64,000 nt of DNA, taken from Udeniomyces pyricola. Taxonomy: Eukaryota > Basidiomycota > Tremellomycetes > Cystofilobasidiales > Mrakiaceae. The stretch is taken from positions 124,001-188,000 of the forward strand of contig BCIK01000030.1 in NCBI GenBank assembly GCA_039545295.1. Direction: 5' to 3'. The notes beneath the pieces are model-generated. The model worked only from the letters and a program-made list of their open reading frames with translations. It did not search any database and was not told the origin of the DNA. Below, piece after piece: positions 1 through 10,840 of the stretch (position 1 is its first letter; the number at the start of each line of letters is the position of its first letter). The translations under genes were made by a program, and so were the position numbers.

Positions 1-978
1 GCTTAGGGCTCTGGGCCTTAGTCGAGGAGGATGCACAGTGCCTGCCGACGGATGGGTGACTTCGTTGCTGCCAGCGATCGGATATTCATCGTGCGCGAAC
101 GACTGGGGAAGACGACCGGGATAGGGACCCTGTTGAGTGTACTGAGAGATGGACACATCATGAGGTGTCTGCTGTTGCTGTGGTTGAGAGGAACTATGCC
201 GGTAATCGATGGGTGACCCGATGTCAAACGAGCGACCGTGCGGCGTGAGAGCAAGGTAATGACCCGAGTCGACGTGATGAAGTGCGGCATGAGTTTGGGA
301 CTTGGCTCGACGTCGAAGCGATTCGGGACGAGGTGCCGTTGCGTGGAGAGGTTGAACGGACTGAGGCGTCGGTGGTTGACGGAAGAAGGGCTGAGGAGGT
401 CGGCGAGCGGCGTTAGGGCCGAGAGGAGGCTCAGAAGGGTTGTAAAAGGGGATAGCTTGAGGAGCACGATGCTGGTATGGATGAGGCTGAGGTTGAAAAG
501 GTTGTGGATGATACTGTTGCGGTACGTGTTGGGTCGGAGGCGAAGTACCGTAGCCCAACCGGTCGTCCTCGTCTTCGTCGCCATCGTAGCTGGCGAGGTC
601 GAAGTCGTAGCCGGGATCACCCCCTAATTCTACACGCCTCCGGTCCGCCTCCTTTTCCCGAGGAAGGAGAAATTCGCCGGCGCTCCTGGATCGACGGATG
701 ATCTGCTGCTTGGTAGAAACGTCGGGTTGCATGGTTGAAACAGTCGATGACGTTCGGACGCGTGGACGACGGACGAGGGATGTTGCAGAGCGAGGAGCGG
801 GAGTAGTTGAGGATGGACTAGGGCTGGGATTGTTGGCAGTATCACTTGTATGAGGGAGGTCGGGACTGTGTTCGGAAGGTGTCACAATCAAGGAGGAGTC
901 AGGCGAGGAATGAAAGGTGATACCACAGCCGTATTGACCGTCGGGCAGGTTGGGTGTTGACAGAATCGGAGGAAGCAT
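1..978 (-). CDS. Low-complexity Pro/Gln/His-rich protein, 5' part only (runs off the left edge)
   Basis: One frame on the minus strand is open from an ATG at 978 to base 1, about 325 codons, with no stop. The protein starts MLPPILSTPNLPDGQYG. It continues through a Ser/Pro/Thr-rich stretch, a short acidic patch (DGDEDEDD) and a long Pro/Gln/His/Tyr-rich part with SSQPQQQQTP near the left edge. Such composition is common in the disordered arms of fungal transcription regulators, but no DNA-binding or catalytic domain lies inside the window, so no function is assigned. A splice acceptor (TTTTCACAG) lies about 35 bases upstream of the ATG, so an earlier 5' exon is possible. The C-terminus and any domain lie beyond the edge. 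The frame carries the same C-rich codon style as its neighbours. Confidence 0.6.
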   Translation of the reverse strand, partial: MLPPILSTPNLPDGQYGCGITFHSSPDSSLIVTPSEHSPDLPHTSDTANNPSPSPSSTTPAPRSATSLVRRPRVRTSSTVSTMQPDVSTKQQIIRRSRSAGEFLLPREKEADRRRVELGGDPGYDFDLASYDGDEDEDDRLGYGTSPPTQHVPQQYHPQPFQPQPHPYQHRAPQAIPFYNPSEPPLGPNAARRPPQPFFRQPPTPQSVQPLHATAPRPESLRRRAKSQTHAALHHVDSGHYLALTPHGRSFDIGSPIDYRHSSSQPQQQQTPHDVSISQYTQQGPYPGRLPQSFAHDEYPIAGSNEVTHPSAGTVHPPRLRPRALS

Positions 979-1432
979 TCTCGCAACGTCGAACAAGATG
1001 CACTGCGGGGCTGTGAAAAGGTAAGGAGACGCGTGGGAGCAATGACGAAGGAGAGGTATGTGCTTCGATAGGAAGATGGAGGATGGGTCTACAGCGCGTG
1101 AAGAACGGTGGAGATTGCGGGGGGCGCGACGTCGAAGGAAAAGGCAGAGCCAGATGAGGGAACAACTCAAAAACAGGCGCGTCGGACACTAGATTCTCTA
1201 TCAACCAACGTACGCACATACATCGGTCTCCCAGCCGTCTCGTTTGTATTTGATCTCCCCGCCTCGCGCTCTCGGGTTCTCTTAGTTCGCTTCCCATTCG
1301 TTTGGTTTATGTCATTTTGCATAAATCGTACCATATCCCTTGGTACAGTTCACAATATCTATGCAATTCTAACCCACATTCCCCTGGCCTAATCCGCCAT
1401 CTTTGTCCTCAATCCTCACCGCATGTGCATAA
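979..1432. other. Intergenic spacer with the promoter side of the left-edge gene
   Basis: About 450 bases separate the start of the left-edge gene from the stop of the Zn2Cys6 gene, which is on the same strand. I see no coding frame with codon bias and no RNA gene. It should hold the 3' end of the regulator transcript and the promoter of the left gene. Confidence 0.5.
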
Positions 1433-4400
1433 TCAACGCAGCACAGGACTCGGTAATCTCGAGACTGATCGCGAGAAACTGATGACTTCGTGCGGCGCCC
1501 AAAGCCAGCTTCCCCACCCAGAGTCCGAATAACCCGCAAGCCCAAACTTATCTTCCAACCCAGTCATGTTGCTTGATCCACCTTCGATGAACGTTCCGAG
1601 GGGATTGTTCACTTGCTCAGACCAGTGGAAGAGGGCATCAGCGCCTGAGCCAGACCCATCGGTAGATTCCATGGCAGTAGTGGCTGCAGAAGCCTCCATC
1701 TCGCCTGACAGGCCAACCTTGTTTGGCGTGTTGCTCGGACCATTGACGGCTGCAGATGGCGATTTCATGGAGAGTATGGGATTGGAGGGGCGACCGCGGA
1801 TGTTGGAGGTTCGATGAAGGTTGCGTTGCGATGGGTCAGAATTAACGTCGTGGGCTGAACGCTCCTCTTCGCTGGTTTCTGAGGTCGAGTCGGTGTCATT
1901 TTCTTTCAACGCAGAAGCAGCCGACCACGCCGTCCGTCTCATGTCTGTTAGAAAGGAGGTTCGAGTTAGGCTTGGTAGATGATATGATAGCAACTAATTC
2001 GTCTTTTGTTTTGTCAAGAGACTGTTGCTTACCTGCAAGGATATTGATGGTGTTCCTCGTCTCAAGAGTACTGCTGCCTTCCAACACCAATTCCGGGTCG
2101 GAACCCAGCACGTGCTCAAATGCTGGGTTTGGTCTGATTTGGTAATTCTGTCTGAGAGCGCTGGTGATGATTTTGGCGTAATTTTCTGCGTGATAGTAAG
2201 GCAAGATCAGCTCCAACCCGCATGATCAGCAACAAGACGGCTTGGCTTGAAGTTTACTGACTTGCAGTGGACCAATAAGGGCTGAGGGATCGAAGAGTTT
2301 CGACAAAGATGGCGGTCTCGGAGTGCAGGGGAGTTCCGCGGATAAATGAGTGGGCTGCGTAAGAATGGGTGAGCACATCCACAGCGTTTGGTTCAGTCCA
2401 GATTCTGAGGCATTGATCATACAGGATTAATAACCAATCCTGCAAGGACGATCTTACCGATGAGTCCTCGAGCACCGACCCAGCAGGCCCAGGCAAACGT
2501 CGGGCAGATCGACTTGACATCGATAGGGCCGTCCTGTACCCTGACTTGTTGACCTATCGTCCTCTGTACGTCTGATGTCGTATGCAAGCCAACAAGTGAA
2601 GCTATGCGAGAGAGGGCCTTGGCAGCCGAGATGCAAGCGATGCCTGCAGATTCCGAAGGCAGAAATGATGCCGAGGAATAGGACGGGTAGGCTGAGGCTG
2701 AATGCAGTCGAATATTGGTACTGAATAGATATATAGAGTGAAAAAGATCAGTAAGTTCAGATCACCGGTAGCTTTGATTTCGCGTTATCTCTGGGTAGGG
2801 AAACGAGGACAAACGCGTGGAAAACAGCAAGAATCAGAACTCGCAAGCTTTCCTGCCCATCTTGCTCGACCACTCCCCCGCGGTCGAGAGCTTTGACATG
2901 CTCGTCGAGGGTCATATACCACTCGCGCAGGGCTTGATCATGAAGCTGGTGTGTGGCATACCAAGTTTCTGCCGTTATACGAAGACCACATAAATCCCAT
3001 GAACGGCGAGTGTCAGTCGTACGACATGGTGTAAAACACAACATAACATGCGCAAGGGAACGTACGAGTTCGGTGAGGGTTTGCGATATCTAAGGGCTGA
3101 CGAATGAATGTATGAATTCCACCAAGAATTCGAATGAGTTGGATGAAGGCTCCGAACAAAGTCGCGGCCTTGTGGACAGATTGGTCGGGGTAGGGACGGG
3201 ATGATACAGGTTGGGCGATAAACGGCTGGAAGATTTGGTCCTGCATTGGTGAGGAAACGAAAGCACATATGCTGAGTCAGATAGATCGAGTAGTTTGGGC
3301 GCGTATAAACAGGAGTGTCGGACGAACCAGACCGTGCTGCCAAGCATCGTCTGGACCAGGAAGTCGACGTCGGACTTCGCTCTCACGAAACGCAAAGTCC
3401 CATCCAGTGCTAACAGAGGCATATCGATCGAGGAAGTAGGTGACTGTGGTATAAACCATGTGAGCATTGTCATGCAGAAGATTAGCAAGGACGAGGTCAA
3501 AATGAAAAGTTGCATCAGGGTAGATCTCATGCGATTGCACATACAAGTGAAAACATCCTTCTGATGATACTAATAAAACGGAAAGCTTACACCAAAACAA
3601 TCTCCTTCTCTCTTCAATCTCTTTCCAGTCTTCGGTTTGAGGAAACAACGTCGTCTTACTCGTCGCGACAAACTCTCTTTCTCGTGGCCCACTGCCCGTT
3701 GACGACGTTTTAGCTCTCTCCTCCACGGCATCATTGACAATGTCTTCCTCTTCGCCCAAACCGCTATGCCCTACGCCACCCGTCAGTAGACTTAGCACAC
3801 CGCCCCAGCCGCTCGGTCCGTTGCCACTCTCCATCCAATCCAGGGCCAGAATTGCCAAAGCCTTAAGTCCGTCGGCTGACATGCGATCCATGGCTTTGAG
3901 CACAACTCGGTTCTTCGCCTGGGTGTGGTACGAAGCCTTCGAGCGAGGCCCTGACGGGCTGAAATAGGACGAGTCGGAGAAGCGGAGGGTGATGGCGACG
4001 ATAGCATAGATGAGAATGGACGGCCGTCCATGTGAGGTTGATCCTACAGTGAGATGAGATCCCGCAACTGATGGGGGGCGCCGAGGAATAATGCCTGAAG
4101 AGGCTGTTGAATGTGGTGTCGCAGGTGACGGTGATGCGTGATAGAGAGACACATCGGCCCGGATGAGGAGATTGGCCCAAGGATTTATGTGTTGGAAGTA
4201 GAGATCGACCCTAGGTTTGTTGCAAGCATATGAAGAAGCGGATAAAGATGGCATCGCGCAAAAAAGGATGGAGAGAAAGTAATCTTATTGAGTCCATTAT
4301 GATCGGAAACCAGATGGGTTATGAGGTAAACTAGCCTACACTCACAGCTCGTTCACGATTTCAGGGGGCGGTAGATCTGTAGTCAATGCTTCATGATGTG

Positions 4401-5835
4401 AGGGCGAGGGCACGAGCGTAGACGTCGTCGGCGGAGCTCTCGAGTTGTGTACAAATTGTGACGTCACTGATGAGCATACAAAGATTAGGGAAGCTTGGAT
4501 TCACATTCACGTGGAGAAACCTCACAGTGAAGACATCCGGCCTTGGAGGTAGACTTGATCCAAGTTCGTGCTTGGGTCGTTTGAGGGGAGTTGGCTGTGT
4601 CAGAGACATGAAATCAGCCAAGGCGGCGAAATTGTACGCATAAGAGCTTAGGGTACTCACGGAGGGATTGATGAGTTTGTCGATGGGAAAGTATGTGTAA
4701 AAGCTGGATGGGTACTGTGTCAAAGAAACAAGAAGGTGATGGGTTGCATGTATCAGCGTATGTCGAGCCTCGATTGATACAATCTGCCGTACTGCCACGC
4801 ACAATTCGCTCATCGGGTCATCCAACTGTAGCTGATTATCATTCAAATTGGTGCCTATCTCTCGATCATGCCCCATGCTAGTAGAGAGTCCGGCTGTCAG
4901 TATCTGGCCACCAAAATCAAAACATCGCTACGGCCTGGGAGTACTTACTGAGCGGACTCGGCCAGTACATCCAGTCCGTTACGGGCTGGAACATGTTTGG
5001 ACCTCGTAGAACTATCGATCGACGCATTTACTCCGGACGATGATTCGCCACCAAGAAATGACACAGGCTGACTTGACGACAAAGATGCTGGGTAGTATGT
5101 TGGAGGCAGATAAGAGGTGGATGCAACGGGCTCCTCCTGAGCCGGTGGATGTAGAAAAGGTATGAAGAGGCTTCCCGGAGCAGCATCAGAGCCGTTCAGC
5201 TGGGGCATGGCCTGCCGAGTAAGATCTTCGAGGCGCTGAGCGTGGATTGACACCAAGGACTCAAGCTCGGAGAGGCTAAGAGATGAACACATGGCAAAGT
5301 TAGCACCCAATGATCACACCATTGCATCTGAGGGTAAGATCGAACGCGCCCCTCTTGGAACAAGTGGGACACTATCAACGCACCGTTTCTCGACATTACC
5401 AGCTGGTACGATTCGATTGAAGGTCAGTCTTATAGCGGGCAGATCGACAGGCAGCTTTGAGCGAGGGCAAGAGAGTACGGACCTCCCGCTTTCAGTCCTG
5501 GCTTCTGCTTTGGTCGATATTCGCACTCTCGCCCGGGGTTCCGAACGCAAGCAGTACACTTTGGTCGTCCACCATCGCATCTACGGACGGATGTTTGAGA
5601 TTGATTCATGCATGAGAACGAGAAGGGCATGCCAAAAGAGGCAGGAGTTTGGAAGCATGGTCAGGCAGGGCAGACTTGAAGTGATCAGCTCACGGCCTAT
5701 CTGTGCGCCGAAGTCGGGATCGTCGGAAGTTAAGCCGAGTGCACAAAAAGGGAAGTCCCACCTAATCTTCCTCTCCCGACAAGCCGCACATGACGCCGTC
5801 AAGGGCCGATCTTCGGATGGGGGAGCCTTAGGCAT
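1433..5835 (-). CDS. Zn(2)-Cys(6) fungal transcription factor
   Basis: A nuclear zinc-cluster transcription regulator with many introns. Exon 1 (5762-5835) starts MPKAPPSEDRPLTASCAACR. Exon 2 (5483-5580) completes the zinc cluster; spliced together they read CAACRERKIRCDGGRPKC followed by TACVRNPGREC, giving all six cysteines. A spacer exon carries a heptad-like stretch (SELESLVSIHAQRLEDL, near 5250). An exon ending DLPPPEIVNEL, near 4340-4380, leads into the fungal-specific regulatory domain: LYFQHINPWANLLIRADVSL near 4200, then a helical middle region containing EEMRRLFW-like EIEERRRLFWCKLSV near 3600. The last exon is Ser-rich and ends GWGSWLWAPHEVISFSRSV before the stop at 1433. The zinc cluster plus PPPE and xYFxHINPW motifs are typical of basidiomycete Fungal_trans (PF04082) proteins. 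Target genes are unknown. Internal exon borders between 2000 and 5200 were not all resolved. Confidence 0.88.
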
Positions 5836-8140
5836 ACGAAGTCTAGCACCGGTATCAGTGAAGACGAATGCGGCGGGATAAAAGTAGTGAAAGAGACGTC
5901 CGGTGCTGCTGCTGAGGGTCGAGTTCGTTGAGACGGTTGAATCCCGAGGTGTCGAACGGAGCTCGGAGCTGGAACGCCAGCGGCCGGCAGGGCAGTTGCT
6001 GGTCTGTGTGCAAACGGGCCGGGTCGACGAGATCTGAGATCTGAGACGTCGTCTGTCATGCATTGCTGGCACCATGATTTTTCTCCCTAGTCCGTCGACA
6101 TGACCGACAAGTAACTCATCCATCAAGTTACATACATATATCTTCTCGTACAGCGCTGAGATTCAGCTGATTGGCACTGTTGCTGCCTATGCGAGTATGG
6201 TCTTGAGGCGACAACCTCACACATCGTACGATTGAAGTGCCTACACTACGCGCTGGTACTACTCAAGCTTCATTGATCATTTCACAAACTCCGATTTGAT
6301 TGGGGATCTTTACGACTACAGCTCGTCAATCCGTCCTCCGCCACCAACGTCCAACAATCTAGTAACATGCCCAAACAATGTACACGTCGATTGACAGCTA
6401 GCGCCCATGTATCAGTACTGTCCGCCGCCTTCGTTTGTCTCCTCGACCCGTTCACCCCTATCCAACACAGACTGATCACTCGATCTATAGCCATGTCAAG
6501 TCACAGCTCCCCTCGCGTACCAGCTGTGTTCGGGACGTTCTGCAGCTTACTAGCTACGCACTTGTTGCCCGCGGGGTTTCGGCGGCCCGGCCGCTCGTTG
6601 AGTGAGCCGATTGGGCAATATGCCGGCGCGAATGATACATCGCTTCCGCCTAACGTTGTAGAATGACTTACCGATTCTTTCCCTATTCACCATACGTGTA
6701 CACAGACCCTCAGCTAAACTCCAGTATCCGTCGGGGGTTTGAAGCCCTGCGTTCACCGTCCCAATGATTGCCTAATCGTCTGATCCAACTGGCAGTACGC
6801 GTACGACGCGCGTATCTTGCTCTCGGTTGATGATCTGTTGGTTACTGTAGCACGTCAGCCTGTGATGAATACTCAGTACTCACAGCTTTTGTGGCCGGCT
6901 CTGTCTCAGATTCGCTGGCCGGCCGAGTGTTCTTGACTGCACTTGAGGATATGCCAAGAGACCTGCATGCCATGTATTGCTTCCTGGACCAGCATGGGTG
7001 CACGAGTAGTGAAGTTTCATCTCAATGTTCCTAAGGGATTATCGGCCACCACGACGTGATGGAGTTTCGAATTCATACGTGTATATGAACGTATGAACGA
7101 TGTTACTCCAAGGCAGCGGCTGGTCATTGATGCCGAACCCTGCCGAGCAGGCCGGAGGCGCCCGCAGACGGATGATGGTTGCAGTTATGTCAGAGTTACG
7201 TCCCCTATCCTCGGGTTTGACCTAAGTACAATCTATCCCCCTGTATGTAACGTGCATGGCTGGCTATGTCATCATCTGGACTCGCCTTTTTCCGCATGGG
7301 ATCGCATAGCAGCCAGAGGTGATGTCGCTCACATCGTCAGATGCCACCTACAAGGCGTAAGAGAGACGCTCATGAGCAGATATGATGGGTTTGGACCAGA
7401 GTCTCTCAACGGTTTATAAGCTTGCAGATCGATCGAACGGTAGCCGGGATTTTATGCGCCGATTGGATAGACCAGGTAGTATATAGGAGTTGCCTTGCAG
7501 ATCGTCTCCTCAGTGGTACAATATACAATGTGGTCAATCGCTGCTAGCTGGTTTTTCTGCCTCTCGGCTTGCATGGCGCAGCTATACCATTGGCGCGATT
7601 ATCGCCTATTGATTTGGAGCTAGCGAGCATGCAGCAGCAAAGCCAGACGAGACTCCCGCATGCAGGTCTTGCTGGATCATACACCCATCACGTTCCATGA
7701 ACATGCTTTATAGGTCTGGCCTGGACGAGTCTATAGCTTATAGGTGCAGCTGGTCCATGCAGGCCGCTCCGCCGAGGCTCGGGAGAGGACGGGGGCAGGC
7801 TTCCCGCGACGGTGGAGAAATTTGAGAGACAAAGGGGATCGACGTCCGGGGAAGTCCGTGAGAGTCAGTGGCCCCTCGTTCGGCTTCCTCAACCCCAACA
7901 CCTCCACCATTCTCCATCCTGCCCCAATTTGTTGCCCCTCAATTTTCATCCATGCTCAAAAAGCTTTTGTGCGAGGGGCCTCCCTAACCTTCAACCCCGA
8001 CCTTCTCCTCTTCTCTTTCCTTTGAATCCCCCTCTCCCTGTGTTCCGACCGTCCCTCCTTGTGTTCCGACCGTCCCTCCCTCCCTCCCTTCCTTTCCACT
8101 CTTTAACCTACCGCCCCGACTCCGCGTCTTCACCGCCATC
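5836..8140. other. Long divergent intergenic region
   Basis: About 2.3 kb lies between the starts of the divergent Zn2Cys6 regulator and the sugar transporter. The short open frames here (for example 7093-7419) lack codon bias and family resemblance, so I call no gene. The last 150 bases before 8141 are strongly pyrimidine-rich (CCCTCC, CTTCTC), as is usual for highly expressed fungal promoters, and contain a tandem 21-base duplication at 8039-8080. A divergent layout with a regulator and a transporter is compatible with local control, but nothing here proves it. Confidence 0.5.
8039..8080. repeat. Two tandem 21-base copies in the sugar-transporter leader
   Basis: The unit TGTGTTCCGACCGTCCCTCC occurs twice back to back (8039-8059 and 8060-8080) inside a pyrimidine-rich leader about 60 bases before the transporter ATG. 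It may be a simple replication-slippage duplication or a doubled regulatory site. Confidence 0.85.
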
Positions 8141-10840
8141 ATGGGACGAAACACCACCCTTACCCTCTGCCTCTTCCAGTCGCTTGCTGGTTTCCTTTTC
8201 GGATGGGAACGTACGTCTATCTGACAAAATTCACCGACCTCGTGCCCCTCTGTTTGCCACCCCAACCCTTTTGGGCGACTGAGCTGATCAACCCCCTTTC
8301 CCTCCCACAACCCTTCCGTTTCATCTTGTCACCTCAACGATCTAACATATGCAGAGTCTGTTATCTCCGTACGTACAGACTTTCTCGATAGAGCCTATGA
8401 CTCAGGCATACTTTGCTATAGCCAGGGTGCTCACTCTGCTGCCTACTCTTCGCCTTCTCCTTGTTCGCCCACGCCCCTTACTTATTTTCTTGTCGTTTCT
8501 ACAGGGTCTTATGATCATGCCGGATTTCACTAGGCGATTCGGTACCTGCACTGCTGCTGGCGTCTGCGAGATTGCCACCAGCAGGCAGTCCGTCATCACC
8601 GGTATCTTCTCGATTGGATCGTTCATCGGTGCCCTCATTGCAGGCGCGATTGCTGTACGTTCCTCGCTTCCTTCCGTCTATGCCGGTGTTCGGCTTTTTT
8701 TTTCGTACGCCGTTCGCCGCCGCGCCTGCTTCGGTCACTCCGGTCGCTCTTGATGTGAATCATCGTCACTTACGCAGTCCTCATTTGCAAACCTCACACG
8801 CTTCGTTTCTCACTACAGGGCCGAATTGGACTTCGATCGACCAACCTCATTTCGCTCGGTGTCTTCCTCATTGGTATCGCCATCGAGACCGGATCGACCA
8901 ACAACTACGGACAGCTCGTCGGTGGTCGAGTTCTTACCGGTTACGGTGTTGGAGCTCTTTCCGGACTTGTCCCTGTCTACCAGGTGTGTAACTGCCATCC
9001 TGTTGGTCATCAAACAGCAACGATTTTGCTAAAATCCACTTGACCCATCACGTTTTGTTATTCATTGCCCTTCTTTTCACCTAGGCTGAGGCTTCTCCTC
9101 CCAACCTTCGAGGTGTCGTCACTGGATCTTTCCAGGGATGTGTCACCCTTGGTATCTTCCTGTCCAACTGCGTTAACGACGGCATGCGACGATACACTGG
9201 AACCGTCTCGTGGAGGGTCCCTATCGCCATCCAGTGAGTCTCATCGCCCCTCCGACAGGGCCAAGTTCTCCTGGATCGTTCAGCTGACGCTTGAACCTGT
9301 CCATCTGTTGTCCTTCATCCTCCCAGGCTTGCTTGGGGTCTCCTTCTCTTCCTCGGATTCGCTCTCTCGCCCGAGTCGCCTTCTTACTATGCCAAGCAGG
9401 GCAAGTACGAGGAGTGCAAGCGGGCTATCGCCCGTCTCCGTGGTGTCGACATCAACGACGAGGAGGTCGAGAACGCGCTCGAGATCATCAAGCTCAAGCA
9501 GGTTGCCCAGGACTCGATGGGAGAGTCGAGCTACAAGGAGTGCTTCTCGCCCGCCAACCGAATCGGTTTCCGAACTTTGATCGGTGTTGTCCTCCAGATC
9601 GGACAGCAAACTACCGGTATCAACTTCTTCTTCTCGTACGGTGTCCAGTTCTGTGAGTTTTCGTTTTCCTTCGCGATGATTGGTCCCGCCCATTACTTCA
9701 TTCGACGAAACGCTTACCAAATGCTTGACTCCTTCCACTTCAGTCCAATCGTCCGGTATCGATGACCCCTACGTCACTCAGATCATCCTCTCTGCCGTCA
9801 ATTTGGTCATGACCTTCCCCGGAATGGTAAGTTGATTGACGTGAAAGCCTTTGCCAACATGCGCTCGAGAGTCACAAAGCTGATTCAATACCTGTCTTCG
9901 TCCCTCTTCTCTTTCAACTTTCACAGTGGGTTGTCTACCGATACTCTCGACGAAACGTTCTTCTCTACGGTGCCATCATGATGTTCGTTGGTCAGATCAT
10001 TGTCGGTGCCATTGGAACCGCCATGCCTGGAGAGGAGACTGCCGGCAAGGTCCTCATCGCCTTCTCGTGCATCTTCATCGCCGGTTTCGCCATGACTTGG
10101 GGTCCCGTCGTTGTTAGTGACCACTAATCATTAAGCCTGATCGTAATGTTGGCCGCGTGGATTGATTGACTTACAAACATTCTTTTCTGTAGTGGGTTGT
10201 TTGCGGAGAGACTTTCCCTACCCGACTCTCGGCCAAGTGTGTCACCATCGCTACTGCTGCCAACTGGGGAATGAACACTGTTATGTAAGTTAAGCTTGAC
10301 ATCGCATTAGTTGTCATCTGGTTGATCTCGACCCTGAACCCTGACCCTCTCATTCCTTTCCTCCCTCAGCGCCTTTGTCGTTCCCATCGTCGTCCAGTCT
10401 GGTGGAGCCGACCTCGGTCCCAAGATCTGCTTCGTCTGGTCCGGATTCATCGCTTTCTCGTTCTTCTTCACCCTCTTCTTCGTCCCGGAGACCAAGGGTC
10501 TTTCGATTGCCGAGATCGACGAGCTTTACGAGTCCAAGTGAGTCATCAATTCTTTTGCTTGTGCTGTCTCGTTTGTTATACAGTCGACTGATATCGGCCT
10601 AAATTTCTTCTTGCGTGCTTCGTTTCTTTCTGTAGGGTCCCTGCTATCTCTTCCGGCTCGTGGACCTCGGCTCACAAGGATATCGAGGCGCTCAACACCA
10701 AGGCTCATCCCGAGCACGAGGAGCGACTCGGCCGATTCGCCGACGAGTCCGCTTACCCCGCCCAGGACAAGGAGAAGCTTCACTCCGAGATCGTCGACTC
10801 CGGCCTTCCTTCCCCTGTTGATGGTCGATCCATTCACTAG
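8141..10840 (+). CDS. Sugar transporter, major facilitator superfamily (hexose-type)
   Basis: A plasma-membrane sugar porter of 535 residues with 12 expected membrane spans. All 11 exons join in frame: 8141-8210, 8355-8368, 8505-8654, 8819-8983, 9085-9233, 9327-9652, 9744-9826, 9927-10112, 10193-10284, 10370-10537, 10636-10840. Exon 2 is only 14 bases and completes the TM1 signature GWEQSVISGLMIMPDF. Family motifs in order: GRIGLRSTNL (loop 2-3), GRVLTGYGVGALSG, AEASPPNLRGVVTG, the PESPSYYAKQGK mid-loop motif, GVVLQIGQQTTGINFFFSYG (TM7), VCGETFPTRLSAKC and PETKGLSIAEIDELYE. These are the PF00083 sugar-porter signatures. The C-terminal tail of about 70 residues is hydrophilic. Substrate cannot be read from sequence; QQTTGINFF favours hexoses. 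Introns are 70-190 bases with GTACGT/GTGAGT donors. The C-terminus IVDSGLPSPVDGRSIH is directly followed by TAG. Confidence 0.96.

Noticed and set aside
7093..7419. 108-codon plus-strand frame in the divergent region
   Set aside because: No similarity to known families, no codon bias, no supporting splice sites.
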